Origin: Pycnopodia helianthoides
Lineage: Eukaryota; Echinodermata; Asteroidea; Forcipulatida; Asteriidae
NCBI GenBank assembly: GCA_032158295.1
Contig: CM063246.1
Coordinates: 21,962,135-22,026,134, forward strand
Direction: 5' to 3'
Length of the DNA: 64,000 nucleotides
Part shown: positions 43,315 to 56,354 of the stretch, one piece after another
How the letters are laid out: each line of letters opens with the position of its first letter
Numbering within the stretch: position 1 is the stretch's first letter
The notes under the pieces: generated by a model
What the model was told of the DNA's origin: nothing
What the model saw: the letters and a program-made list of their open reading frames with translations, nothing else
Databases searched by the model: none
Translations under genes and position numbers: made by a program

Positions 43315-44241
43315 GACTCACTACAAAACGGACCCACATTTTAAAAGTTACCAAGGGTATATTTGTTTTTAGCTGTTTTATTATATAACTGTGTATTATT
43401 GTTCGGTGAAGGAATAGAACAGTAGGGCCTATTGTTTGTGGACGTTCCATTTGACAATGTGTATACACACCCGCACACAAACCTAGCTCGCTAGATAATT
43501 ACGCGATCTCGTTTATTTCAGTATCGGATGTTTCACACCTGTTGACGTTTAAAAAAAAAAATTAACAAATAATAAAAAACAAACATCCTCCAATAATATT
43601 TACAATTTCTGACCGGCTTGTGTCATTATGCAAATGATCTCGGTTACACCACGAGGTAACTACGTGATATAGTCCCATTATTTGGCCACTCATCAAACCG
43701 TTGTAGTAACAGCTGCTGCATGTAATACCGGATGTTAATGTTCCAGAAAGATTGTATTTACTTATTATGAGCGCTTGGAATACCCAGCCCATAAATTTAA
43801 CACGAGTGTATTGTTTAAACCCTAATGATGTATTAACTAATTAATTAATGGATCAATCACCCACCCAGCTCTAAGTACACATCGCGTTGTTATAAAGTAG
43901 ATATTCGCGTTTTCATAAAAACAACATGTATATATTTTTGTTAAATAGTTGGATACTTATTAAATTTTGACAATTTTGTGGTGGCAAAAAATAGAGAACT
44001 CCAGTATACACAAAACCCTTGTGCAGCTTTTTTAAATAATATTTTTTCCTATGGCGTTATCCACAGGAATAGAACAGAAAGGATATTTTAATCATTTTAG
44101 CTTTGGGCTGTATTGGTTCAAATATATAGATATATTTTTTAATGCCTGTTTTTCAAACAATTTTGTATACATTTGGTACTACTAATACACAACTTTTACA
44201 AACCACCAATTGTTCTAATCGGGGACCAATTCATACAGCCA
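43315..44241. other. intergenic, no recognised gene
   Basis: AT-rich, with nothing recognised. Confidence 0.4.
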
Positions 44242-44430
44242 GGACCCAATTTCATAGAGCTGCTTAAGCACAAAAAGTAGCTAAGCACAACAAAATTATG
44301 CTTAACAGATTAAGCCAAAATCCCATGTCACATGTACAACTTGTGACTGGTAGCCTGCTCATTTCTGCTTAGCAGACAATTGTTGAGCAATATTTTCTGC
44401 TTAAATAAAGCAGCTCTATGAAATTGGCCC
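44242..44430. mobile_element. foldback MITE, family E copy 5
   Basis: Inverted ends GGACCCAATTTCATAGAGCT and GCTCTATGAAATTGGCCC. A decayed second element with the same blocks (AAAAAGTTACTTAGCACAGA, AAAATGCCATGTAATGC) follows to about 44600. Confidence 0.8.
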
Positions 44431-44600
44431 TTGTTGGCACAAAAAGTTACTTAGCACAGAAAAATCTTGCTGAAGGAAACAGGTTATCAGCCAAAATGCC
44501 ATGTAATGCATACACTACCCGTGACTGGTTCCCCGCCAATTTCAGCTTTAGCAGAAACATTAATGGTTCGAATCATTTCTTGGCCCAACGCAACAGAAAC

Positions 44601-45011
44601 TGCATTACAGCACTATACGTTTCTGAGCATCATGTATTTAGATTATCAGAACAAAGCAAGAAACATGTCACCGTTGAAATGCCAAAGAACGTGACTTAGA
44701 TACCCCTCAGCTATTCCCGAATGTTATTCTTATGACATAAAACTTGGCATTCGGAACGAAATGCACTCTTCCCAAAAGCCAATGTTGTTCTACTATCCCT
44801 TAGGCCTGAACATTATGTGAAAGAAACAGGATCAATTTCCAGGTATTACGATATAAAGGATCTTCCAGAGTACGGGGGACACGGGGCTAAGCAGGCCAAG
44901 TTCACCCGTTCATGGTCGGTGGTCTCCAACTACCGTACAATCAAGAATCCCGTCAAGAGAGTCATGCACGACAATGCGAGACGCTCGCTTGCTGGCTAAT
45001 ACCAGTATACC
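44601..45011. other. intergenic, no recognised gene
   Basis: The short frame ending at 44999 (YYDIKDLPEYGGHG...) has no recognised family. Confidence 0.35.
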
Positions 45012-45363
45012 TTAAAGCACATGTACAACATTGGTCATGTTCAAAGACTAACATCCGCCCTTGATGTGACCCAACAATACATGAATAAAAAAACCTGTGA
45101 AATGTTAAGCTCAATCGGAGTTTCAGAGTCATGAGAAAACAGTGAAAAGAAACATTATATGTTTTCACTGTTTTTAAACATGGGGTTTTGGACAACGAGC
45201 GATAAAGACTAACTGTTTTACTCATTTCCTAAAATCTATTATTTTCAAGCAAAACTATTTCAAGGGGAGTTTTCCACCATGACCATCTTTATACCATGTA
45301 AGTTATGTGCAAATCTGTGAACATTTATATTTTCAATCTTACTATAGTTGTACACACCCTTCA
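45012..45363. mobile_element. TTAA-flanked MITE, family D
   Basis: Begins TTAAAGCACATGTACAACATTGG and ends ATAGTTGTACACACCC-TTCA. The interior resembles family A (ATTTCAAGGGGAGTTTTCCA, ATACCATGTAAGTT, CAAATCTGTGA). Confidence 0.65.
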
Positions 45364-47039
45364 AAGCCACGGTACGACTCGGATATGAAGCAACCAAATT
45401 AATGCTGCTATTGTCCTCATACAAAAGTAACGATGTTCAGTTTGAACTGTCTGCGTCATCTCTTGGGAGCAAAAACAGTAGTGAGAATATATAAATTGTC
45501 TTCTTTAAGGGGAAACCTTAAAAGCTGCACCTTTGATTCATTCCAATATTTTGTTGTTGGTTTTGGTGTCAGTTACTTAATAGTGTTCAAGGACTACAGC
45601 TTAAAACAGGAGAATTTTTCTCAAAATGTATTCCTGAGTTCCTTGGTTATAATTGAACGTTTGAGTGTCAATCCTTAAGCAGACTATTTTACACTATCAC
45701 TGATTTTACTCTCTAACAAGTTAATTTTTCGGCTGTCGCATGGAGACCATTTTGCCTTGTTCAACGGTACGGTGAGCTCTGGTGATCGGTGCAACTCTTT
45801 GGATGCACGGAAACCGGTTAAACGTGACGTTGTTCGTGACGTCATCCGTCATCTCCCCCCTATCGATCCAAACCGATGATGACTTCCACGGCCCTTTAAA
45901 ATTACCCAGAAACCGAGAGACGCGCAGGAATGCGACTGACGCTGACGGGTGTCGTCTATCTAAGCTCGCCTCATGCCGAGATCCCTGTGTGTCAAAAATG
46001 GATCAACAAAACAGAGAGTCAATTGAATTATACCGGTATGGAAATTCTGGACAGCCGTAGGGAACCCTGACGTCTCTTTACTCCTGGGACAGTGGTCCCC
46101 GTGCGTTAGAATTTCTCACAGTTTGAAACAGGAAAGATTTAGTCTTCTGGTGGTGCATGCGCTGAGTGGATGGGGTTTTTGATGAGGACAATGCGGAAAG
46201 GGCCCTCCTGATATTGCGGTCCACTTGACGGGGCTTCTGTGGAAATTCACGGGGCGATTAGATTGGACTCAGAGACGGCAATTACACGGGAGATTGGTGT
46301 GTGCCACAGAAACAAAGCTCGGCAGTTGCAGGTGTCTTAATCATTGTTTTTCGAGGCATAATAAGCGATGGATTGGAGAATAATTATGTAGTTATAGGTT
46401 ATATGTAGGCCGGACGATGCCGTCCAGTGATCACCAGGCGACACAAACCAGGACGCCCGGCAGCTCTTGCGGAAAACATTTCCATCATCGAGCTCAACCA
46501 TGTGACAAACTAGGACACATCACTTGGCAGACATAAAAAAAAAAAAAAGTCAATTTCAGAAATCGACTTATTGTCATTACAGGCTCTCATCACACAATTG
46601 CATCCGAAATATATATAAGCCCCGGAAAATTATTGATTCCTCCAATGAAAGAGGTGGTCATTCACTCTTGGTCATCACCAGGAGACATCTAGAACAAAAT
46701 ATCAAAGGTCAAGAACGAAGCTTACCCCCAACGATTCACCTCTGATCCTCCCGAATAGAAGAGTGAGGTTTTACAGACCTTCATTACGCCATTGCCATTG
46801 CGTGGTACTCTGTACACACGCTCAGCATGGTGTCCACTTATTCACCCGGCAGAAAAGGGTGGGCGGACTATTATTTTCACCTCGAGCCTCATTTTGAGTT
46901 CAAAAATACAATTTAGTACGGAAGAAAAAAGACAGCTGTGTAGTGTCAAAGGTGTTTTTTGGGGTACGATAGGGATCACACAAATGTTGAAGTTTAAGCC
47001 TCCTGAAATCCTCGTTGAACTAAGTCAACCCAAACACCG
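45364..47039. other. intergenic, cluster of CRE-type sites
   Basis: The stretch 45822-45853 holds TGACGT, a full TGACGTCA (45837-45844) and CGTCATC. No gene recognised. Confidence 0.4.
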
Positions 47040-47105
47040 GCTTCGTAACTTCTCAAGTGAAAATGGAAAATGCGCTATATAAATACATTATTATTATTAT
47101 TAATT
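47040..47105 (+). mobile_element. SINE/LINE-type 3' tail
   Basis: AAAATGCGCTATATAAATAC followed by (ATT)n, a common 3' end of retroposons in invertebrates. The body upstream is not recognised. Confidence 0.45.
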
Positions 47106-50100
47106 GACGAGTTGAGTTAATGTTAAGACAAAGGAATTTTTAGCGCTGAACCAAAGTGTGGCACAGGGTTAAAAAGTATAAGTCTTTTTTCCTTTCTACC
47201 CAGAAAAATGGGATGGATTTTGAAAACCGCATTTTGCGAAAAATGGGCCTCCATCTTGGCCTATACACAAGTCATCAACAGTAACATTACCAATAGAGTT
47301 TAACCAGAGTGCAGCACGTGCTAATATAAAAACAGGCGCCAAACGGTGTTGGAGAAGACCCAAAAAGTGCAACGGGTCGACGGGGACAGGGACAATGTAC
47401 AAGGGCGGGTCATCCGGTAAGAAACGACGGCACAATGTGAAGGTGAGCCCGCTGGGAGGCACCGAGTACGATAAACAAGCAGGTTACCAACGATGCTGAT
47501 GATTGGCTGTAAGTGACGGGATAAATTGGGGACAAATCCCCACCAGGTGCCAATTTTATTTACGGGAAGCTGCTAAGCGGCTGGCATTTTTTTCTTCTTT
47601 TCTAGTTCACGTTGGGAATAGATTCGTTACTTTAGTGTGAGAGAATCCCACACGCCCTGTACACATCAGATTGTGTGTTCCATTCTCTCAACAGGAAACA
47701 AAAACCCCTACAAACACCGTGGTTAGAACCTATCACAGATTAATCTCTCATCTCACAGATTACGCTTGCTTTATAGCTTTCTCAAATTTCATGTCCCACT
47801 TATTATTTTGAATGATGAATGGTGACATTAAGGACCAAGAAAGATATTTCCACGTAGCATGCAACTTTTAATTCAAATAAATATTGTCAGAGCAGTTGCG
47901 TTTCTTTCTTCCAATATTTGGGCCGAAATAGTCATGCGACGCACATGCCTGGATATCAAAAATGATGTACAAGTCTTACTCCATTCACCCCCCCCCCACC
48001 ACCACTTTTTGATGTTAAACTCTCGACTTTTGGTTTACGGCAACATATCCGCTAAGCACGTCTGTGAAACCAGATCCTTTATAGCTGTGCTACAATGGGG
48101 TTTGTTTCACTTTATGGGTACATGGATACCCACCCAAATTGATCACCGATAAAATAGGGCAAACAGCTAAACAAACACCTATGATATCGAATACTGTAAT
48201 ACGTTTTGCTGGATTACGGTGTGGTGCACCAGGGTCGAGTGAAGGGCCACGCAGCACGGGTAATGTCTCTCAATAATTTTGTTCCGGGAAGAAGAAAAAA
48301 AAGGGGAATGGCTTGCTGGCCTTGTACAGGCGTACCTCATACTACTGTACATTGGTGAATGTATACACCGGGCCTAAAGGCTTTGGTAAAAAAACAAAAA
48401 CACCCCCTATAATTGGAAATCAGGTTTGTTGGGATGGTGTGCCTGTTGGGTGAGATTATTGTAGTGGGCTCAACCAGTGTCTGGACTATAGTCTTGGTTT
48501 GGACTGGGCTGGGGGTATAGGTGTTGGGAGTTGGTTTGTATCACTCCCTGGGGATTCACCATCATACATTGAAGTACCAAAGAGCCTTGTAGCGAAAACT
48601 AATGTAAACTTGCTTTCAAGGAATAAGGAGGCAATAATTATTACTTGGAACACAGGTCACATACAATAGGCAAGGCCTGTATTAAGCATTGTTCAGTCCG
48701 AATTCGGCATATTTGGCTTCTGGACATATGCCCCATTTTAACTCTAATCAAAGTATTAAAATGGAATGCACTTTCACAAGTTGAAACTAAGGACAAGCTG
48801 TGAAAGACTCGTCCCCAGTGCCTTATATTTAGGCAGAATATTATAAGCTCAAAAAGTTAACAGTCACTGAAAGCGGTTTGTCGCAGAAACGGGAGGGCTC
48901 AGAATACTCGAAATCGAAACGAAAGCAGGGTATCGGCTTTCCCGATCTCGTGGCTCGAATTAGGCAAACATCGCTCGCAACATCAGGTGAGCTCGGGTAC
49001 GCGGCTTATAAATCAATAGAATAATTGACTTCAACACATTCTGGATAAAAAAAACCTATGGAACGGGACCTGGTGAAGAAACATTCCGCGACCTCTGCGG
49101 CACGGTGTTCCATCCCGTAAACCGCCCCGAGACCACAGGGCTCTTTCGGGTCACGCGCAATTCCAAATCTGACATAACATACAAAATCTAGTTGTTTAGA
49201 AGTCAGGTTGCAACCATTGATAACAGATTTGGACATAATCTCTAAGGCAGGGGGGGGGGGGGGCTGACAGAGCCATACCTAACTGGGCTCAATCAACGGG
49301 ACCAGGAGTGAGGTTTTTTTGAGGATGCGAAAATCTGAACTCGGCCAAAGGTCTCGGTGGGGTGTACCCCTTTGAATCTTTTTACTTCGCCATGGAGACT
49401 ATTCGGGTACCCCCTTGGGGAGTAATTTGGGCTCGTAGGGTCGTTCCAGAGCGGGCCGAACTTCACCTAGTTTCTTACTGGGGTTGACGGAAAGTAGTAC
49501 GAGGGACTACTGTTCATGGGCCTGGATTGACCCACATTTACAGTGCGATTGCTCGACCAGAAAGGTATCAGAAAATGGTAAGGAAGAAACCGCAGACCAA
49601 ACTCTCTGGATCAAGTTTCAAATTGACCCGAAGGGAATCTCTACTTAAATGAACAATCACCGAATGAATTATCAATCTTCTGATACAATTATCATCTGGG
49701 AAGGAAATGATTGTACAGTTGAATTTTCGTTTTGACAAATTAACATTAACTGAACACACAAACTTAAGGTACATTGTATGTGATGAAGTAGTTTCTCACA
49801 AAACATAACTTTCATACGAAAGTCATTAAAAATTATCTATATGCTAAATTTATCCCGGTCACTTTAATTTCGTACAAAAGCCAAGGGCAATTCACTTTAC
49901 AGGGACAGGGACCAGACTATCGTCACCTCCAGCCTCGGTTTGGTTAAACTGCATTGCAGACAAAAAATAAAATGGCTGCAACTGCAACGCGAGAGACCCT
50001 TTAAAATCAGCTAGTCGGCCATATTTGCACTCCGAGTACCGGTATAACTATATAGCCACTCCACACTATCCATTTGACCCAAACATGTTATTACTGCTCC

Positions 50101-52500
50101 AACTATTATTTTACTACAGGAGAACTCGTGCACAAACTTCCAATTGGCTAGTTTGCATAGTTATTACGAATGTCGGTAGCGATTCTGGGCCTTCGATGTC
50201 GCCTTCAATTCTGAACCCGGACTCCTGACAGGATACATGCGTGTGACCGTGTGTATGAAGAGTTCTACCTTGGTATCGCTTTCAGCATGGGACACCGTGC
50301 GTGAGCTACGGTCTCTTAATATGGACTTAACTGATTTTGTTTTTTTCGTTTGCAATAAGGTAATTCTTTTAATAGCGAATGCTTTGATTCATTTCAGAGC
50401 CCCTTCTGTTATTTCTTGCTCTCCCCCAACGGCCGGTAAGAATAGCTTCAAAAGAGCATTTGGTTATTTAACCGTTTGTGGCCGACCAGCGTTCACCGGT
50501 CGTCCAGTAGTCTCCCCGAAACGGTGTTCTGAAGATCCGACCAAACCCGTCAAATTGTCGTCCCGTTTGAGGAGAAAACGAAGAACTTCCTCATTGACCA
50601 CGTTCATAATCGTGCTTGCTTCGACTGCACCAGTCGATAGAAGCAGTGGTCACTGGAGGGGCTTCAGAATGTTTTTTTTTTCAACTTCGACAGAATATTT
50701 CAGACGGGAAAATTTCTGTTGCAAATTTTGTAGTCAGTTACATTTCAGGTTGCACAATAATCAAAATTTATTGCGTTACGCTACCAATCTTGAACTTTCT
50801 CCTTGCAGTTTACAGCTAACAGTGTTTTGAATTGAATTGTTGGTACTCCAAACTGCAAGGGGATGGAGCTGAACTGCCAATGGGTTGATTTTTAAATCGA
50901 AATGTTCTACACACAGTGGTAGTTGGCTTCAAGCTTGATCAAAGACCATGGCTGCGTGGAAGACCAGTACTACAATGCAACCGCACCACTGGATCGAGAG
51001 CAGGGGTGGGTGGGTGGGGGGGGGGGGGGGGTGTTGTAGACCGAGCCAGGGGTACCTCGACCGGGAAAATGAGTCACGGATTGATGTGGGTTGCCCTCAA
51101 CGTGGAGTCAACATCGTTTTATTGTACCCTTAGGGCGAGGTAGTCCAACACTGGTTTTACGTTTTATATAATAACGAGCCGCGTTAATAGTGACGACAAG
51201 AGTTGCCGAAAATTACGGAGTCCCAACAGGAACATAATGATGACAAAACATTAAACGAGTCGGAGAAAACAAATCGACGTACAAAGAAATATTTCGAACA
51301 TTTTTCGTTCCCAATTGAAATAAGTCGTGCGACATACAGATTGTTACCACTTTTGACTGTGTGATTTCGAGTGCACGAAATGAATGAATTCGAGCTTATT
51401 TAAAGGGAACGACATGATTTCGAGCACAAGAAAAGAAAAACAAACTAAAACTATTTTCTTCCCACGTAAATTTTTTCTCCGAATCGTTCAAAATGTTCTC
51501 ATCATTATGTTCCTGTTTGGGACTCTGTCATTTTCGGCAAGTCTTGTCGTCACTAAATGCGGCTCGTTATTTTAATAACATAAAAACGATATAGTTTTGT
51601 GATATTAACTTGTTTTGTTTTTAAGGACGGGTGATGTTGAGATGTACGCAATAAATCGTTTTAGTAGACATTTCAACTCTTGTCGGTTGGAGATGCAGAA
51701 ATTAACGACAACGAGCTTTCCTCGATAGTACAGGACGTATTAATAGTTACCGTAAGTGCTGGTTACCCACCCCTGCAGCAACGAAATCCTTAAAACACTG
51801 AACGCCATGGAGTGGGTTTTAATCACCAATTACGATGCAACAGTAAGCGTGGCTTAAGTGCGATGCTCTGTAATAGCCCGTACGCGGGGAACGGAATGAC
51901 TGCCATAAACAATGCCGAAAAACATTAAACGAGCCATTTCAATGCAAACTAAAACGCACTGGAACAAACCACCGCACCGTACAAGTTTTTCGAAAACGAC
52001 GATTGCGAGCTAAAATTGATATACTTTGAGCTTTCCATCCTCGCTGGAACACATGGAATACGATATAAAACGTTCCCCATAAATTTCATGGAGGGTTTAA
52101 TATAAATAATAATCAGCAATAATCCGGTGATTTGGTGGGGTTTCTACAGACAACACAAATCAAACTGTTTATTGGTGATTTCACGGTCGCTTTAACCACC
52201 TGTTGCGGTTGAAATATGGTCGCCAATGAACGAGACAGTTGTCATGACAACTGACATCCTCTACAACTTGTCGAAAGCTTTTGCATGACGAGAAGACACT
52301 CTTTCCAAATTGCTCCACATCAATAATATTGCTCTTTGTTTCATCTCATCCCCTTTCCATTTACTTCGTTTAATGAACTAATAAATAACCCCCTGGAAAA
52401 ACAACTGCCATTACAAACAAAACATAATGATAGATGTCCCTTTCTTAACTACAACTATTTCATGACTGAGTTATGTATTTATACGGAAAGTTATGGCGCT
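47106..52500. other. gene-poor stretch, nothing firmly recognised
   Basis: A 197-codon plus frame at 50237-50830 is of mixed composition with no motif, and is likely chance. Around 47215-47430 a plus frame ends at a donor-like AAG|GTGAGC (FNQSAARANIKTGAKRC, GKKRRHNVK), a weak exon candidate. Poly-G or poly-C runs lie near 47990, 49248-49262 and 51018-51030. Confidence 0.35.
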
Positions 52501-52519
52501 ATTACAAACCTAAAGTTCC

Positions 52520-52660
52520 TTCCTCGTGGCACAATCACGACCATGCAACTGTCGTTGGTGTCTGAGTTTTCTTTACAGAGAGCCATGGAGCTATAAAAAC
52601 GGAGGAACACCACATTTCATCTCGTGCCACAATCACGACCATGAAACTGCCGTTGACAGT
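52520..52660. repeat. two-copy direct repeat, about 98-bp period
   Basis: CGTGGCACAATCACGACCATG (52524) and CGTGCCACAATCACGACCATG (52622) start two related units with AACTGTCGTTG / AACTGCCGTTG. Between them lies CCATGGAGCTATAAAAA, also found near 58569. Confidence 0.6.
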
Positions 52661-53847
52661 TTGAATGACAACACCTGGGGTATACACAGTGACATTTTTA
52701 ACTTGATATGAATTGAATGATACCAGCCTTCGCCACTTGCGCGGCCATTTTGGTTTTTTTTAATCATACGCAATGGAGATGATTGACACCGTCACCATCA
52801 TATCAACCGTCGCACTAAAACAAGTACCACCACAACAACAACAACAGAAAACCTACAATAGTCCCAGTGATTCTGAGCTACTGTTTGTCAAACAACTTTT
52901 CCAAAGTTGAGAAGGCTTTTGTGGTTAATTGTAGGGCTAATCTGTAGGATATCGTCCTGCTGACAGGAAGGTGTCAAGAAGGGAATGAATGGTCACAAAA
53001 GATAGACTAGGGAAGTATGGATTCTTTAAAAATAAAAAGTGGTATGTGAACACCCAAGGCTCTGGTTGCTAAGGAAGTAATCATGAGCATTCAATCAAAA
53101 CGTAACTCTAAACACGACGATCTTTCTGACTTTATCACGGATCCTCAATGGAGCAAAAAACTCCAGGTGGATTTCTACACTTCACCTGGTCCTAACAGAA
53201 ATTTAAGTATTAGAATGGCATCTTAAATGTACCATCAGGGAGCATAAAGCAGAGTTTTATTGGTCATTTCAACGACAAAAAAAAATTAATCAAAAGTCGA
53301 CCACTCGCAACAGGTGGTTCGCTTGTTCTGTTATACCAGTCCTACTTTAGAAGTGACCTTGTCAGGCCATCGGATGTGACCATTCATCATGCCTGGGCTC
53401 GGGGCCACTGGGGGAAACCAGCCGGCCAATTAGATTGCAGACAGAACCGAGGCTATTAAAGAGGCACGCCAATAAAGTATTTTGTTTTTGTCCTTGGGCT
53501 ATGACATTGCTTGAAATGAGACTGATGGTATGGTCTTGTTTGCGTGGGGAAGAGAGGAGGGGGGGGGGGGACAATGGCAGATCAGATCGCAGGTCCGAAG
53601 TTTTTGAAGGGGCACATAATTAAAACATGAACTTCCTTCCGCCCTTGGTCTTCGACGCTGCAAAAATAGGAATAATAGTGAGATATTGTTTGTGGTGAGA
53701 GAAGGGGGAAGCTTGCCAATCAGGTCACACCTCCAAACTTATAAAGGCGGCACTCCAACAATATTAAAGGAACAAACATGAAATCGAGTTGTGGAAGAAG
53801 GGCCATGAAGCTGTGAACACGTGATAAATAAAGATTTAAAATTCCAC
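52661..53847. other. intergenic, no recognised gene
   Basis: Poly-G near 53560. Nothing else recognised. Confidence 0.4.
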
Positions 53848-53900
53848 GCATGCTCAGAGGACTCGCATATCTGCTGCCACCAAGTGTCTCCCATTATGTC
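53848..53900. mobile_element. remnant of family J MITE
   Basis: CATATCTGCTGCCACCAAGTGTCTCCC resembles the right arm of the element at 55164-55310. Confidence 0.5.
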
Positions 53901-54029
53901 AAAGATTCAAGGTGATTAAGGAGAACGCCAATGAACAAAGTTTTGTTTATAGGTCTGACCTTGGTTCACGGTATTTTCACATGGGAATGGAGGTATATGA
54001 ACTGTCCCGTGTTTACGGGAGAAAGCAAT

Positions 54030-54075
54030 TGGTCTAGCGGATCAGAATTTCAAGGTTGAGTGTGATCTCGTCAAT
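54030..54075 (+). mobile_element. SINE head fragment
   Basis: TTGGTCTAGCGGATCAGAAT matches the A-box head of the SINE at 1562. No B box follows. Confidence 0.4.
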
Positions 54076-55163
54076 AAATAAGAAATCAAGTCAGCTCTAA
54101 TGGTTAACATCGGGGGGGATTTCACAATCTCATTCCATTGTTAACTGGAATTTACTTCGTAAGAGTTTCAAACAGCAAGTTTATTTCCCCCCAAATCAAA
54201 CAATTCAATTATCGGAGGCCCAACCACAAACCAAAATACTTCACAGTTGATAGCCTGTTTTGAACTACACAACAGCCCAAAGCAAACTTTTACGTGCTAC
54301 CAAGAAAATGTTGAGCTATCACCGAGATCAAAAATTAAAGTCACACAAGAGATTCCATTTGGACGTTCTTGGCCATTTAATACTGGGAGAGAGGCTTGCT
54401 TTGGTGAAATGTATTAGCATAGGAGAAGAATTAGACAATAATGTATCCACTGTTCTCATGGACATCAAGGACGTACACTGAGACATGTTGGTGTCAACCC
54501 GAAGGTAAAATACAGTGGGGTTTGTAATACGTGAAGCCGGGAGCATAATGTATCTTGGGACTCATCAGCGATCCCTGTGGGCAACATTGAACGGGGCGCA
54601 TACGTCTTCTTGACTGAATTCATCAAAATGGTATTTCTTTGTATCTCCATCACAATGTCCCCTCGATCTAAACCCTCGACTTCGCATCTCAACAATCCAT
54701 GCTTTTCAACAAAAGAGTGAAACAACTTGACATATTATTTGAACCACGGGTGATTATTTATAGGATCAGCTGGATGCACCCTACCGGGAAAGCAGTAGCG
54801 GTGTCAAGGCTAAGATTACGTTTTTCACATCGGGGTGTTATGGGGGCGCTCGACCACACTTTGAAAATGTTAAACACCTCCTAGGGCCATGGGAAGATAG
54901 AGCCTAGAGGTTAATATCTGGGGCAGCGTTTCACGTTGGAGTTAAAAAGGGCAAACACCATTTTCATCAGGTACACGTTGTGAACAATTTTGAGGAGTAC
55001 TAAGAATGATTGTACATAAAACTCAAATCTCCGGCTCCGGGTACAATCGTACTTACTACACTGTGCTTCCTTCACTTGACAGAAATATAATAAGGGTCAA
55101 TTTCGACTGCTATTTTACCGCTTACTCATTGGACAAAAGAAAAGTACAGCTTGGCCTCATTTC
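54076..55163. other. intergenic, no recognised gene
   Basis: Nothing recognised. Confidence 0.4.
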
Positions 55164-55310
55164 AATGGGAGACTTTTGAACGCTAGATACCAGCAGACAT
55201 ACCAGGTAAAATTATATTGTTGACGTAGATCTAAGCATGCGCACATTGCCGAGAACAATGGATTTAACTGGTATGTCTGCTGCCACCTAGCGTCCCAAAA
55301 GTCCCTCATT
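55164..55310. mobile_element. family J MITE with 44-bp inverted ends
   Basis: The left arm AATGGGAGACTTTTGAACGC...CAGCAGACATACCAG pairs with CTGGTATGTCTGCTGCCACC...GTCCCAAAAGTCCCTCATT. The core is short (about 58 bp). No coding capacity. Confidence 0.85.
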
Positions 55311-55534
55311 ACAATGCGATGCTCACTCTCAACAGCAAAGGCAAACAAATCGACACATCGACATAAATTCTGATAACGTGTTACAGCTCATCTGACAGGT
55401 TTGTAGAAGATGTTTTCCCTCACTTCGTGCATTAATAAAAGTACCACTTGTACTGCTAACCCAAAACTGCGCTGACTCGGTAAGCAGTTACGATGGTAAA
55501 GCACAGCTACACTATACCTTTATAAATGTACACG

Positions 55535-55835
55535 GACTTCCTTTAAAAGGCAGTTTCCTTTAAAAAGGCACACACATTTCCTAAATAAAGGTACAGTTAT
55601 CTTTATAAAGGCACACTTCCTTTACAAAGACACGTTTCCTTTGCAAAGGCACACGCGCTTCCTTCAAGGTACAGCTACATTAATTATTAAGGCACATTTC
55701 CTTTATAAAAGCAAACTTCCTTTTAAGAGGCACATTTCATTTATTAAAGCACATTTCCTTTCAAAAGACACACTTCCTTTTTAAAGGCACACTTCATTTT
55801 ACACAGACACATTTGCCTTTAAAGTGGCACACTTT
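55535..55835. repeat. tandem array of palindromic CCTTTATAAAGG units, about 25 bp
   Basis: Roughly twelve units of the type CACATTTCCTTTATAAAGG with variation in the central bases. Each unit holds a CCTTT...AAAGG palindrome that can form a small hairpin. Confidence 0.8.
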
Positions 55836-56354
55836 CTCCATGGGGTATATCTACTTTTACAAAGATGTACAACTGACCAAATTCTCAAGGTTTCAAAATT
55901 ACTTTTGTTTAAGAGTAAGCAAAAGACCTCTTTCGTGTTGCAGCAATTGTGTTTGTTTCCAGACATTCATTTCAATGTATGCAAACCAAGACTTGGATGA
56001 AAAAAATAGTCTGGTTCCTTTTTACGGTACGATTATGGGCACGGTCAGTGTCATTAAGGTACACAGGGGATAATACAAAGATGGCCACGTCTTTAAATTC
56101 CGTTTGTGCAAGTAAGCCCTGGGAGGAGTCCCACAGAGCCCTTGCTCTCAGCCTCGCTACCATGGGCAGCGCACCGTATCGATACCCTCGTCACTAAGTG
56201 AGCAAAGGCATTCTGGGGGATGGTGCCACGAGAGATCGTACACCACTGGAAACGAGGTTGCCTTGCTCTTGATCAGCTGAGCAAGTTGAATAAAACACAC
56301 ACAAAAAGGAAACAGCTGTTGATGTGGAACTTTTGACAATTACAGGCAACTTAC
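55836..56354. other. possible intron of a minus-strand gene
   Basis: No exon recognised. If the candidate exon at 56355 is real, this is downstream intron sequence. Confidence 0.3.

Noticed and set aside
47215..47430. Possible plus-strand exon ending at AAG|GTGAGC
   Set aside because: No clear acceptor and no recognised family, so not called as a gene. Noted in the region entry.
50237..50830. 197-codon plus frame
   Set aside because: Mixed composition with no recognised domain or conserved motif. It is long for chance but has no supporting signals.
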